From assembly GCA_036389695.1 (NCBI GenBank), contig DASVWG010000413.1, positions 1-28,368 of the forward strand: 28,368 bases of DNA, in the 5' to 3' direction. Of this stretch, positions 7,444 to 15,763 are shown piece after piece. The number at the start of each line of letters is the position of its first letter. The stretch's first letter is position 1. The position numbers and the translations under genes were made by a program. The DNA comes from JALZHR01 sp036389695. Its GTDB lineage: Bacteria > Acidobacteriota > Blastocatellia > Pyrinomonadales > Pyrinomonadaceae. The notes under the pieces are model-generated. The model searched no databases and had not been told where the DNA came from. It was given only the letters and a program-made list of their open reading frames with translations.

Positions 7444-8235
7444 ATGAATCCAAAAGAATTTGCAGATTTAGGCTTTGGTTTGGCTCAGAGTATAGAGCAG
7501 GAAGCTAAGAAATTTCGCTACAGAGATGATAACCACGACGACGAGATGTGGGTTGCAGAGTGTATTAGGGTAAAAGCCAAAGACGTATTGACTTTATTAA
7601 GTAACCCTGAAGTAGTTCAGAAGTTGGAAAACTCTACCCTTTTGAGTCAAGCTGCGAAACTCTCTTATTTGGCACCGTTAGAAGAGAGAGTCGAGCAGTT
7701 CAAGCAGCTCTTTGACGCTTTGGTAGATTTCGTCCAGGCAAAAGAGAGCTGGGAGGCGCATTTCGCGGCGAACCGTCAAAAATATATAGAAATCTGGGAA
7801 AAACCTGAACGATGGGAAAAAGAGTATCAAGAACAACAGCGAATACTCGCTGAAGAAACCCGGCGACAATTTGCGAAAAATCTCGCTTTCGCCAAAGAAA
7901 AATACAGTAAACCTGTCCGAACGGCTCCGTGTTTTGCCGAAACCCGCAAGAACGGACTTAATTGCAGCCGAAATGATTTAGTTATAATCAAGCAGCTTCC
8001 GACAATCTTTTCGACCAACAAGAAAATCGAAGTTTCCATCAAAAAATGCATTCAATGCTGGCAAATTTACAAAGAATATTTCGTGGTTGACGAATCAGCC
8101 AAACAATTTCGGAGTAGTTTTCTAAAGCCGAATGAAGCTGATGCCGAACAGGGATTTCATTTTTCAACCGCCGAGGCGGAAGAATATAACGAAACAGACC
8201 TCGCCCTTTTGATTAATCCAAATCTTAAGGTTTGA
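7444..8235 (+). CDS. hypothetical protein with two cysteine pairs, family not recognised
   Basis: I do not recognise this 263-aa protein. It starts at ATG 7444 with AAAGGAAA 4 nt upstream. The first 160 residues are charged and almost entirely helical, with a likely coiled coil around residues 75-155 (runs such as EKEYQEQQRILAEETRRQFA). The middle has Cys-containing segments, CFAETRKNGLNC (about residues 163-174) and CIQCW (about 202-206), that could bind a metal. The C-terminal part is acidic. No signal peptide or membrane segment is visible. It stands alone between the riboswitch-controlled terC gene and RNase J. Its AT content is somewhat higher than that of its neighbours, and it looks like accessory cargo. 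Function unknown. Confidence 0.72.
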   Translation: MNPKEFADLGFGLAQSIEQEAKKFRYRDDNHDDEMWVAECIRVKAKDVLTLLSNPEVVQKLENSTLLSQAAKLSYLAPLEERVEQFKQLFDALVDFVQAKESWEAHFAANRQKYIEIWEKPERWEKEYQEQQRILAEETRRQFAKNLAFAKEKYSKPVRTAPCFAETRKNGLNCSRNDLVIIKQLPTIFSTNKKIEVSIKKCIQCWQIYKEYFVVDESAKQFRSSFLKPNEADAEQGFHFSTAEAEEYNETDLALLINPNLKV

Positions 8236-8391
8236 CTTTTGAGATACGGAAAAGCAATTATTTTCTGACGCCAGGAGACTAGGACACTGCCAAAAATTTC
8301 AAATCCGAGCAGGAAAAATATCTTTGTGCTAAACTTGAGACAAAATTTATAAAGAATTTAATTAAACAAGAGAGTTGAGCATAAGAAAAAG

Positions 8392-10053
8392 GTGGGAAAA
8401 GTTGAAATAATACCGCTTGGCGGCATCGGCGAATTCGGGATGAACTGTATGGGCATCCGTTACGGCGATGAAATGATTATCGTGGACGCGGGAATGGGTT
8501 TTCCCGAAGAAACTCCTTACGGCGTGGACATCTCGATTCCGAATTTCGAGTTTCTGGAAGACTATCGCGCGGATATGACCGCTTTAATCCTGACGCACGG
8601 GCACGAAGACCATATCGGCGCGCTGCCGTATTTCCTGAAAAAATTTAACTTGCCGGTTTACGCTTCGCGTTTTACGTTTGCTTTAGCCGAGCGAAAGCTG
8701 GACGAGCATCAGATGTTTGACGAGGTTTTGCTGCACCGCGTCAAGCCGAACGACATTGTCGAAATCGGCAATTTTAAAATCGAATTCATACACGCTTCGC
8801 ATTCGCTGGTCGATTGTTTTTCGCTGGCGATTACGACGCCAATCGGGACGATTATTCACACGGGCGATTACAAAATCGACGATACGCCGATAATCGGCGC
8901 GCCGTATGATTTGCAGACCCTGAAAAAATACGGCGACGCGGGCGTGCTGGCTTTGCTTTCGGATTCGACGAACGCGACCGTGCCGGGCAGAACGCCTTCC
9001 GAGCGCGACGTCGTTCCGGCGTTCGAGGAAATTTTTGAACAGACGACTGGCAGGCTTCTGGTGGCGACGTTTTCGTCTTCGATTCATCGCCTGCAAATCG
9101 TTTTCGACCTCGCGCACGCTTTTGACCGGAAAGTCTGTGTGATTGGACGCTCGATGCAGCGCAACGTCGAAGTTGCCGACGAATTGGGCTTGCTGGATAT
9201 TCCGCACGACACGCAGGTTTCGCTCGGCGAAGCGCGTCAGCTGGACGACGACCAAATCGTTTATCTGGTGACCGGCTCGCAGGGCGAAAATCGCGCCGCT
9301 TTGTGGCAGTTGGCGACAGGCGCATACAAGGGAATGCAGATTGAAAAAGGCGATACGATTGTGCTTTCCGCGCGAATTATTCCCGGCAACGACAAAGCGA
9401 TTTCGCGTCTTATCGGTCACATTTACAAGCGCGGCGGCAACATTATCGAGGAAAAACGGCGAATGGTTCACGTTTCCGGTCACGCTTCGCAGGAAGACAT
9501 ACGGATTATGACCGAAACCGCGCGCCCGAAATTCGTCGTGCCGATTCACGGCGAATACCGTATGCTTTTCCGGCATAAGGAATTCGTCAAAAATCACATC
9601 GAAGGCTACACGGACGAAAACGTGATTCTGATTGAAAACGGCGACGTTCTCGAGCTCGAAGAAAACGCCGCGCGATTGATTGAGCATCACCATCTCGAAC
9701 GCACTTTCATCGACGAAGAATCTCTGGGCGAAATCGAATATGAAACCATCCGCGAGCGCAAAAAACTCGCTTACGGCGGCGCGATTTCGCTCGTCGTGAC
9801 GATTGACAAGGAAAGTCGTGAAATCGTCGAATCGCCGCAAATCACGTTTCAGGGCGTCGCGGGCGTCGATTTTACCAACGGCATGGTCGAAGAAGCGCGG
9901 CAGTCGATTATCGAATCAATCAAAGCGATGTCGAAAAACGATTTGCACGACCGGACTTCATTCAAGGAAAACTTGCGCATTTTATTAAAACGCTTTATCC
10001 AGAAGGAAACGGGAACCAAGCCCGTCATAATTCCGACGATTGTCGAGGTTTGA
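8392..10053 (+). CDS. rnj: ribonuclease J
   Basis: A metallo-beta-lactamase/beta-CASP nuclease with 5'-3' exo- and endonuclease activity in mRNA decay and rRNA maturation, in the cytoplasm. The 553-aa length equals that of B. subtilis RNase J1 within a few residues. Catalytic metal ligands are visible: HGHEDH at residues 69-74, His134/His137 (HASHS) and Asp159 (HTGDYK). The later motifs SGHASQEDI and VPIHGEYRM are the family's beta-CASP and third-histidine segments. The start is a GTG; no in-frame ATG occurs just upstream, and the ribosome-binding site is weak. The GNAT gene follows directly, so the three genes rnj-GNAT-ACT look like one operon. Whether it is J1 or J2 cannot be judged, so I use the generic symbol. 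Confidence 0.96.
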   Translation: MGKVEIIPLGGIGEFGMNCMGIRYGDEMIIVDAGMGFPEETPYGVDISIPNFEFLEDYRADMTALILTHGHEDHIGALPYFLKKFNLPVYASRFTFALAERKLDEHQMFDEVLLHRVKPNDIVEIGNFKIEFIHASHSLVDCFSLAITTPIGTIIHTGDYKIDDTPIIGAPYDLQTLKKYGDAGVLALLSDSTNATVPGRTPSERDVVPAFEEIFEQTTGRLLVATFSSSIHRLQIVFDLAHAFDRKVCVIGRSMQRNVEVADELGLLDIPHDTQVSLGEARQLDDDQIVYLVTGSQGENRAALWQLATGAYKGMQIEKGDTIVLSARIIPGNDKAISRLIGHIYKRGGNIIEEKRRMVHVSGHASQEDIRIMTETARPKFVVPIHGEYRMLFRHKEFVKNHIEGYTDENVILIENGDVLELEENAARLIEHHHLERTFIDEESLGEIEYETIRERKKLAYGGAISLVVTIDKESREIVESPQITFQGVAGVDFTNGMVEEARQSIIESIKAMSKNDLHDRTSFKENLRILLKRFIQKETGTKPVIIPTIVEV

Positions 10054-10061
10054 TTGACAAA

Positions 10062-10628
10062 ATGCTTCTGCCGGAAATCGAAACCGAACGCCTTCGGCTG
10101 CGGATGTACAGGCGCGCCGAGCTGGAAGACGTTTACCGGCTGATTACCGACCGGAACGTGAGAAGATTTTTGCCGGAATATGCGATTGAAAAAGCTGATG
10201 TGCTGGCGAGCCTTCCGCGCCGTATTCAGCGATGGCGGGAAAACGGTTTCGCGCAGTTAGGCGTTTTTGAAAAGGCTTCGGGGAAATTAACCGGCTATTG
10301 CGGCTTGCAGTATCTGGACAAAACGCCGGAAGTCGAAATTTATTACGGTTTTTTCAAGGAATTTTGGGGCAAGGGTTACGGAAGCGAAGCGGCGAAAGCC
10401 TTGCTTCGTTTCGGTTTTGAAGAAGCGAAGCTCGAAAAAATCGTCGGCGCGACGCATTTGGAAAATTTCGCTTCGCAAGGCGTTTTGCAAAATATCGGCT
10501 TAAAGCGGGAAAAAGAAATCAGACAGCTTTACGGCACGGATTCAGTTTATTTTTCGCTGCTGCGCGAAGATTATCAGCCGGACGCGGCGGCAAAATATGA
10601 TTTAACTTTTACGAAAATCGATGATTGA
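10062..10628 (+). CDS. GNAT family N-acetyltransferase (RimJ/RimL-like)
   Basis: Acetyl-CoA-dependent N-acyltransferase of about 188 aa. The N-terminus (IETERLRLRMYRRAELEDVY) is typical of the Acetyltransf_3 group that includes ribosomal-protein alanine acetyltransferases. The acetyl-CoA pyrophosphate loop is FWGKGYGSEAAKALLRFGFE, with the Q/R-x-x-G-x-G/A pattern. It is followed by the characteristic helix-strand ENFASQGVLQNIGLKREKEI. I prefer the ATG at 10062, preceded by GAGG, over the in-frame TTG at 10050 that overlaps the RNase J stop. The 3' end overlaps the next gene by 8 nt. The acceptor substrate cannot be predicted. Confidence 0.85.
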   Translation: MLLPEIETERLRLRMYRRAELEDVYRLITDRNVRRFLPEYAIEKADVLASLPRRIQRWRENGFAQLGVFEKASGKLTGYCGLQYLDKTPEVEIYYGFFKEFWGKGYGSEAAKALLRFGFEEAKLEKIVGATHLENFASQGVLQNIGLKREKEIRQLYGTDSVYFSLLREDYQPDAAAKYDLTFTKIDD

Positions 10629-11070
10629 AAACACGCCGGGCGCCAGAGAGCTTTTACAAAAAACGCGCGTCGAAATCGCGCCGGAAACGTTTTTTCTCGT
10701 TTCGCTCAGGCACGCGGATTGGCGCAAATTACTGGAAAATCCCGAACTTAGCCCGCGCCTGACCGCGCCGTTTATGATTTTCTCCGATAAGTTCGAAGTC
10801 ACGCTTCTGCTCGACGAAATTGATTTCGGAACCATCCGCCACGCGACGCGTGACGCGCGCTCAGAAGGAAATTTCCGGCTTCTGACCTTTGACATTGAGC
10901 TTGATTTCACGGTCGTCGGCTTTCTGGCGGAAGTCGCGCGGATTCTAGCCGAAGCCGGAATCTCAATCGTCGCGCTCTCGGCATTTTCGCGCGACCACCT
11001 GTTGATAAAACAGACGGATTTGGCGAAAGCTCTGAAGGTTTTGGGCGAATACGTTGATGAACTTTGCTAG
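10621..11070 (+). CDS. ACT domain-containing protein
   Basis: This 149-aa protein consists of two small alpha/beta halves. The C-terminal half (FRLLTFDIELDFTVVGFLAE, then AEAGISIVALSAFSRDHLLI) is a clear ACT-type regulatory fold of the CASTOR/ACT_7 kind. The N-terminal half resembles a diverged copy of the same fold. No catalytic domain is attached, so it is a free-standing sensor or binding protein, probably for an amino acid or similar small ligand. It overlaps the GNAT gene by 8 nt, which implies translational coupling. About 150 bp carrying an inverted repeat follow before the SDR gene. Confidence 0.82.
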   Translation: MIENTPGARELLQKTRVEIAPETFFLVSLRHADWRKLLENPELSPRLTAPFMIFSDKFEVTLLLDEIDFGTIRHATRDARSEGNFRLLTFDIELDFTVVGFLAEVARILAEAGISIVALSAFSRDHLLIKQTDLAKALKVLGEYVDELC

Positions 11071-11074
11071 AGAT

Positions 11075-11200
11075 AAATTCAAACAGGATAGACAGGATGG
11101 GCAGGATAAATTGTTTTTAAAATCAGCTTTCGAGTTTTATTCAAAACTTTTTTATTCAAAAATTCCTATCCTGTTCATCCTGTTTATCCTGTTTGAATTT
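11075..11200. repeat. inverted repeat with 9-nt units (ACT/SDR gap)
   Basis: The left arm 11075-11108 and right arm 11167-11200 (34 nt each) match with three differences. All three become G-U pairs in the plus-strand RNA, so the RNA stem is fully paired. The arms are made of CAGGATNNN units with 9-nt period. The left arm begins 5 nt after the ACT stop and the right arm ends 14 nt before the SDR ATG. Confidence 0.9.
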
Positions 11201-11214
11201 CCCTTTATTAATCT

Positions 11215-11985
11215 ATGTTCTGGAAAGATAAAGTCGTCTTTTTAACGGGCGCGTCGAGCGGTATCGGCGAGGCGCTGGCGCTGGAACTGGCAAAGCGCGG
11301 CGCGATTGTCGGACTGCTGGCGCGGCGCGAAAATCTTTTGCAGGATTTAGCCCGAAAATGCGAGCGACACGGCAAAGCGGCGCGCTATTTTGCGGCTGAC
11401 GTGACCGACGAGATTGCCGTCGCCGACGCGGCGGACAGCTTTCGCCGCGAATTCGGCAAAATCGACATCCTGATTGCCAACGCCGGAATCGGCGGCGGCG
11501 CGAAACACGCGAAAGATTTAACGCCGACGGATTTCCGGCGCGTCATCGACATCAATCTCAACGGCGCGATGAACGCCGTCGCCGCCGTTCTGCCGCCGAT
11601 GCTCGAGCGCGGCAGTGGGCAGCTCGTTGCCATTTCCAGCCTCGCCGGTTTTCGCGGCTTGCCGAAATCCGCCGCCTACTGCGCTTCGAAAGCCGGAATG
11701 ACCGCGTATTTTGAAAGCGTCCGGCTCGACGTGCAGAAAAAGGGAATCGACGTCACGATAATTCAGCCCGGCTTTATCAAAACGCCTCTGACTTCGGGCA
11801 GAGCCAGCAAAATGCCTTTTCTGATGGAGCTCGAAGAATCCATCCCGTATTTCCTGCGCGCCATCGAGAAAAAGAAAAAATTCGCCGCTTTCCCGTGGCA
11901 ATTGGCGACGGTCGTCCGCGCGGGAAAAATGTTTCCGGCGTGGCTCTACGATAGAATTGCGGGCGGCGCGAAATATCGGGAATAA
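11215..11985 (+). CDS. short-chain dehydrogenase/reductase (classical SDR)
   Basis: An NAD(P)-dependent oxidoreductase of 256 aa with a Rossmann fold. The cofactor loop TGASSGIG is at residues 11-18. An Arg pair follows strand 2 (LLARREN), which tends to favour NADP. NAG is at 89-91, catalytic Ser141/142 in AISSLAG, Tyr155 and Lys159 in AAYCASK. PGFIKTPLT is the usual post-catalytic PG segment. The substrate cannot be inferred; the DltE/YqjQ/Sdr-type family is broad. The ATG at 11215 has no convincing Shine-Dalgarno sequence. It lies between two inverted repeats, which isolate it from the ACT and uppP genes. Confidence 0.9.
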   Translation: MFWKDKVVFLTGASSGIGEALALELAKRGAIVGLLARRENLLQDLARKCERHGKAARYFAADVTDEIAVADAADSFRREFGKIDILIANAGIGGGAKHAKDLTPTDFRRVIDINLNGAMNAVAAVLPPMLERGSGQLVAISSLAGFRGLPKSAAYCASKAGMTAYFESVRLDVQKKGIDVTIIQPGFIKTPLTSGRASKMPFLMELEESIPYFLRAIEKKKKFAAFPWQLATVVRAGKMFPAWLYDRIAGGAKYRE

Positions 11986-11987
11986 TT

Positions 11988-12056
11988 CGGAAGACAGAAG
12001 TCAGAAGCCGGAAGCCGGAAGATAAAAGATAAATTTCTACTGACTTCTGTCTTCCG
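11988..12056. repeat. inverted repeat with 7-nt GAAGNCN units (after SDR gene)
   Basis: A core of 17 bp is perfectly inverted (11988-12004 versus 12040-12056). Around it, GAAGACA, GAAGTCA, GAAGCCG, GAAGCCG and GAAGATA run as 7-nt units on the left, and CTTCNGN units on the right to about 12070. It begins 3 nt after the SDR stop codon. Confidence 0.85.
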
Positions 12057-12143
12057 GCTCCTGTCTTCTCTTTCTTTGACGAATCCCGCCAAACAATACA
12101 AAATGAATCAGTTTTATTTTCCGAAATAATTCCGACCTAATTT

Positions 12144-13046
12144 ATGAATTTTTTACAGGCGATAATTCTCGGCATCGTGCAGGGTTTGACCGAGTTTATT
12201 CCGATTAGCTCGACGGCGCATCTGGTTTTTGCCAGCCGCTGGCTTCAGCTTTACGACGGAAACGCCGAGCGGACGACGGCGACGATTGCGGTCATTCAGC
12301 TCGGAACGCTGCTTGCCGTTATCGTTTATTTTCTGCCCGATGTTTTGAGCATCACGGCGGCGTTTGTCCGCGACCACTGGGCGGTTATCACGCGCAGGCG
12401 CGGGCTTCGATTTTCCGGCACGAACGGAATGCGACCGATTTGGCTGTCGGAAGAAGCGTGGCTCGGCTGGCTGGTGATTATCGGCTCGATTCCGATCGGC
12501 ACAATCGGGTTATTGCTGAAAAAACAAATCGAAGGCGAAGCGACCAAAAATCTATGGTTTATCGCGACGATGCTGATTGCGATTGCCGTCGGGCTGGTCA
12601 TCGCCGAAATGGTCGGCAGCCAGCGCAAGGAAATCCGCGATTTGGGCATCGGCGACGCGATTATCGTCGGCTTGTCGCAGGTTCTGGCGCTGATGCCCGG
12701 CTCGTCGCGCTCCGGCTCGACGATTATGGGCGGGCTTTTCGCCGGACAAAAACGCGAAACCGCCGCCCGATTTTCCTTTCTGCTTTCGATTCCGGCAATC
12801 ACGGCAAGCGGACTTTTGGAACTGAAAGAAGCGTGGCACATTCTGCCGAAAGAAGACTTCGCGCCGCTCGGCGTCGGCATCCTCGTTTCGGCAATCGTCG
12901 GCTATCTTTCCATCTGGTTTTTGCTCGCGTTCCTGCGCAAAAACTCGACAGCCGTCTTTATCATTTACCGCATCTTACTGGGAGCAGTGATTTTAGGCTT
13001 ATTATATTTCGGCTTATTAAGCCCGCAATTAGCTGTTAGCAATTAG
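12144..13046 (+). CDS. uppP: undecaprenyl-diphosphatase
   Basis: A BacA-type integral membrane phosphatase that converts undecaprenyl diphosphate to the monophosphate, recycling the lipid carrier for peptidoglycan and O-antigen synthesis. Motif 1 is QGLTEFIPISSTAHL at about residues 13-27, with the catalytic Glu and the Ser/His. Motif 2 is PGSSRSGSTI, with the phosphate-binding Arg. The 300-aa length is somewhat longer than the usual 265-280. The extra residues sit after the first helices (RRRGLRFSGTNGMRPIWLSE, hydrophilic). The last codons (QLAVSN then stop) are encoded by a TAGCNNT heptamer repeat, so the natural C-terminus has been altered by the repeat. Ddl, downstream in the window, acts in the same peptidoglycan pathway. 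Confidence 0.95.
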   Translation: MNFLQAIILGIVQGLTEFIPISSTAHLVFASRWLQLYDGNAERTTATIAVIQLGTLLAVIVYFLPDVLSITAAFVRDHWAVITRRRGLRFSGTNGMRPIWLSEEAWLGWLVIIGSIPIGTIGLLLKKQIEGEATKNLWFIATMLIAIAVGLVIAEMVGSQRKEIRDLGIGDAIIVGLSQVLALMPGSSRSGSTIMGGLFAGQKRETAARFSFLLSIPAITASGLLELKEAWHILPKEDFAPLGVGILVSAIVGYLSIWFLLAFLRKNSTAVFIIYRILLGAVILGLLYFGLLSPQLAVSN

Positions 13047-13115
13047 CTGTTAGCTTTTAGCCAGATACTAACGGCTAAAGCTAACAACTAATTGCTAATC
13101 GCTAACAGCTAACAG
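13026..13115. repeat. inverted repeat with 7-nt TAGCNNT units (uppP/four-helix-bundle gap)
   Basis: The left arm (about 13026-13061) is built of TAGCTGT, TAGCAAT, TAGCTGT and TAGCTTT. The right arm (about 13073-13114) is the inverted set of GCTAANN units. The uppP stop codon lies inside the left arm and the next ATG (13117) follows the right arm directly. A further set of GCTAANN units occurs at 13456-13486, after the four-helix-bundle gene. Confidence 0.88.
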
Positions 13116-13116
13116 A

Positions 13117-13476
13117 ATGAAAGATTTTCATGAATTAACGGTTTGGAGAAAATCACACGAACTCACACTTTTGGTTTATCGAATAACAACGAATTACCCA
13201 AAAGAAGAGTTGTTTGGGTTAACAAGTCAAACTCGCCGTGCTTGTTCTTCAATTCCCGCGAATATTGCTGAAGGCAGCGGCAGAAACGGCGATGTTGAAT
13301 TTGCCAGATTTCTGCAAATAGCAATGGGCTCAGCCAGCGAGCTTGAATATCATTTACTCTTAGCAAAAGATTTAGGTTTACTTGAAATCGGGAATTATGA
13401 AAAATCAACAAATTTATTGATTGAAGTAAAGAAAATGTTGAATTCATTCATCCAAAAGCTAAGAGCTAAAAGCTAG
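13117..13476 (+). CDS. four-helix-bundle protein (23S rRNA intervening-sequence type)
   Basis: A 119-aa member of the TIGR02436/S23 family. The signature is FHELTVWRKSHELTLLVYRI at the start, then SSIPANIAEGSGR and a final helix. Homologues are encoded in intervening sequences of 23S rRNA in some bacteria and as stand-alone genes in many genomes; the fold is a four-helix bundle that forms pentamers. Function is not established. Here it is free-standing, not within rRNA. It sits between two stretches of the same GCTAA-type heptamer repeat, and its last codons (KLRAKS) come from that repeat. AT content is higher than in neighbouring uppP and recJ. It may be a passenger of the repeat element. 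Confidence 0.9.
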   Translation: MKDFHELTVWRKSHELTLLVYRITTNYPKEELFGLTSQTRRACSSIPANIAEGSGRNGDVEFARFLQIAMGSASELEYHLLLAKDLGLLEIGNYEKSTNLLIEVKKMLNSFIQKLRAKS

Positions 13477-13486
13477 TGGCTAATCG
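13456..13486 (+). repeat. GCTAANN heptamer run, half element
   Basis: AAGCTAA, GAGCTAA, AAGCTAG and TGGCTAA run with 7-nt spacing over the end of the four-helix-bundle gene and into the leader of recJ. They are in the same orientation as the right arm of the 13026-13115 palindrome. No facing arm is present. Confidence 0.75.
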
Positions 13487-13490
13487 CTAT

Positions 13491-15197
13491 ATGAAACGTT
13501 GGAACATCCACAAGCACGACCGCGAGCAGGTCTTAAAATTCTCACAGGCGCTGAAAGTTTCGCCGCTCGCTGCCGCTCTGCTTATTTCGCGCAATCACGA
13601 AACGGAAGAAAAAGCCTTTAAATTCCTGAATCCGCAAGCGTCCGATTTGCACGAGCCGAATCTTTTGCGAGATATGCAGAAGGCTGTGACGCGGATTTTT
13701 AAAGCCGTCGAAGCGGGCGAAAAGATTCTGGTCTGGGGCGATTACGATGTTGACGGCACGACCGGAACGGTTGTTTTGCGCAAGGCTCTGGAACTGGTCG
13801 GCGCGAAAACCGGCTTTCACGTTCCGCACCGCTTTACCGAAGGCTACGGCATCAATATCGAAAAATTAAACGAAGCGAAAGAGAAAGGCTATTCGCTCGT
13901 CATCAGCGTCGATACGGGCAGCCGCGCGTTTGAGGCGGCGGATTGGGCGCGCGAAAACGGCGTCGATTTAATCATCACCGACCATCATTTATCTGACGAA
14001 GCGAAAGGAAATCCCAACGCCTTCGCCGTCATCAATCCGAATCAAGCGGGCTGCGATTATCCCGACAAAAATCTCGCGGGCGTCGGCGTCGCGTTCAAAC
14101 TGGCGCACGCTTTACTTCGGGAAAAAGGCAAGGAAAAACTCGTCGAAGGCTTTCTGAAAGTCGTCGCGCTCGGCACGGTTGCCGATATGATGAACCTGAC
14201 GGGCGAAAATCGAGCGATTGTCGCAATGGGCTTGCTGGATTTGCCGAAAGCGAAAAATTTCGGGTTGCGGGCGCTGATGGAAGTCGCCGATTGCAATTCG
14301 ACGATGACGAGCTACGATATCGGTTTTCGCATCGCGCCGAGAATAAATGCGGCGGGCAGAATGGACGCGGCGCGCAGCGTGGTCGAGCTTTTCGAAGCCG
14401 ATTCGTTTGAAAAGGCGCGCGAGCTTGCCGCGCATCTCGACAGCCGCAATCGCGAGCGGCAGACGATTCAGCGGCAGATTTTCGAGTTTGCGCTGCAAAG
14501 CTATCTGGACGACGGCGGAAGCGCGAACCAAACGCACGTCGCCGTTATCGCGGGCGACGGCTGGCATCGCGGCGTTATCGGTTTGGCGGCTTCGCGCATC
14601 ACCGAAAAACTTTTTCGTCCGAGCCTCGTCATTTCCATCGAAGACGGCATCGGTCACGGCTCGGCGCGCAGCATTAAAAATTATCATTTATTAAACGCGC
14701 TGGATTCGTGCGTCGATTTATTCGAAAAACATGGCGGACACGCGGCGGCGTGCGGCTTTACGATTCGTCGGGAAAATATAGATTTACTCAGGCAGAAACT
14801 AAATGAACACGCGCGCGCGAATCTGACCGAAGACGATTTAATGCCCGAAATCAGAATCGATGCGCTCGTTTCTTCGCAGACTCTGAATCTGGACGTCGTG
14901 CAGGAATTAAAATGTCTGGAACCGTTCGGCATCGGCAATCCGAAGCCGATTTTCGCGACCAAAGATTTGTTTCTGGTTGACGAGCCTTACGTGATGAAGG
15001 AAAAACATCTGAAAATGCGCCTGACCGACCGCACGCGCAAGCAGTTTGAAGCCGTCTGGTGGGACGGCGTCGAAAAATCAAAGGGGCAAACTCTCAAACC
15101 GCAAACCGGCATCGAAATAGCTTACACGCCCGAAGCGAACACCTGGAACGGGAACACACGCTTGCAACTGGTGATTGAAGATTTGAAGACAAATTAA
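13491..15197 (+). CDS. recJ: single-stranded-DNA-specific exonuclease RecJ
   Basis: A 5'-3' exonuclease of the DHH phosphoesterase superfamily, used in RecF-pathway recombination and mismatch and base-excision repair. The DHH domain shows DYDVDG at about residues 84-89 (Mn2+ ligands), the SVDTG segment near 140, and DHH at about 164-166. The DHHA1 part carries GWHRGVIGLAASRI and GHGSARS; HGGHAAACGFTI follows. The C-terminal OB-like region includes LEPFGIGNPKPIF. The length of 568 aa is standard. I chose ATG 13491; the GTG at 13476 would add five residues encoded by the GCTAA repeat and overlaps the preceding stop codon. Confidence 0.96.
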   Translation: MKRWNIHKHDREQVLKFSQALKVSPLAAALLISRNHETEEKAFKFLNPQASDLHEPNLLRDMQKAVTRIFKAVEAGEKILVWGDYDVDGTTGTVVLRKALELVGAKTGFHVPHRFTEGYGINIEKLNEAKEKGYSLVISVDTGSRAFEAADWARENGVDLIITDHHLSDEAKGNPNAFAVINPNQAGCDYPDKNLAGVGVAFKLAHALLREKGKEKLVEGFLKVVALGTVADMMNLTGENRAIVAMGLLDLPKAKNFGLRALMEVADCNSTMTSYDIGFRIAPRINAAGRMDAARSVVELFEADSFEKARELAAHLDSRNRERQTIQRQIFEFALQSYLDDGGSANQTHVAVIAGDGWHRGVIGLAASRITEKLFRPSLVISIEDGIGHGSARSIKNYHLLNALDSCVDLFEKHGGHAAACGFTIRRENIDLLRQKLNEHARANLTEDDLMPEIRIDALVSSQTLNLDVVQELKCLEPFGIGNPKPIFATKDLFLVDEPYVMKEKHLKMRLTDRTRKQFEAVWWDGVEKSKGQTLKPQTGIEIAYTPEANTWNGNTRLQLVIEDLKTN

Positions 15198-15240
15198 AAA
15201 TCGAAGCCGAAAATGTTACAATTTGAATGAGGCTTTAGCT

Positions 15241-15717
15241 ATGGATTTGGCGGTTAAATGGCAGGAATTAATGGAAAATCCGTTTTTTCGGGATATTCCA
15301 TACAAAGTTGAGCTTAATAAATTCGGGCAGATTTTGATGAGTCCCGCATCGAATCGTCACGGGATTTTGCAGAATAAAGTTGCCAGACAAATTGAGAATT
15401 TAAAAAAAAGCGGCGTAATTATTATCGAATGCTCGATTTTAACGAATGAAGGCGTGAGAGTTGCCGACGTCGCTTGGGCTTCCGATGAATTTTTTGCCGA
15501 GTTCGGCGAGAAAACGCCGTATCCGAAAGCGCCGGAAATCTGCGTCGAGGTAAAATCGCCCGCCAACAGCCGCGCCGAGATGGACGAAAAAATCCGGCTT
15601 TATCTGGAAAAAGGCGCGTCGGAAGTCTGGATTGTCGACGAATACGCCAAAGTCGCCTTTTACACGCACACGGGAAAAATTAAAAAATCGAAAATTGTTG
15701 GAGATTTTAAACTCTAA
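15241..15717 (+). CDS. Uma2 family (DUF820) PD-(D/E)XK nuclease-like protein
   Basis: A 158-aa protein of the Uma2/DUF820 family, common in cyanobacteria and Acidobacteria, with a restriction-endonuclease-like fold. Family features seen: SPASNRHGILQNKVARQIEN, RVADVAW with the conserved Asp, the PEICVEVKSP strand with E-x-K, and KIRLYLEKGASEVWIVD. These residues make the D...ExK active site. Their function in cells is not known, and they are often found as multiple dispersed copies. I chose ATG 15241 because GAGG lies 8 nt upstream; a TTG at 15223 is in frame. It sits between recJ and the lptC/A gene, about 46 nt from the latter, and does not fit either pathway. Confidence 0.87.
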   Translation: MDLAVKWQELMENPFFRDIPYKVELNKFGQILMSPASNRHGILQNKVARQIENLKKSGVIIIECSILTNEGVRVADVAWASDEFFAEFGEKTPYPKAPEICVEVKSPANSRAEMDEKIRLYLEKGASEVWIVDEYAKVAFYTHTGKIKKSKIVGDFKL

Positions 15718-15763
15718 ACTTTTAAATATAACGAAAACGCAAAATCTCTCGACAATAATAAAA

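Noticed and set aside
8683..9840. Long (385 codon) minus-strand frame across RNase J
   Set aside because: The plus-strand frame encodes an intact RNase J with all catalytic motifs; the antisense frame is a composition shadow with no domain.
15632..15763. Longer N-terminus for the LptC/LptA gene starting inside uma2
   Set aside because: It would add 44 residues without a membrane or signal feature and overlap uma2 heavily; ATG 15764 gives a normal LptC-type anchor.
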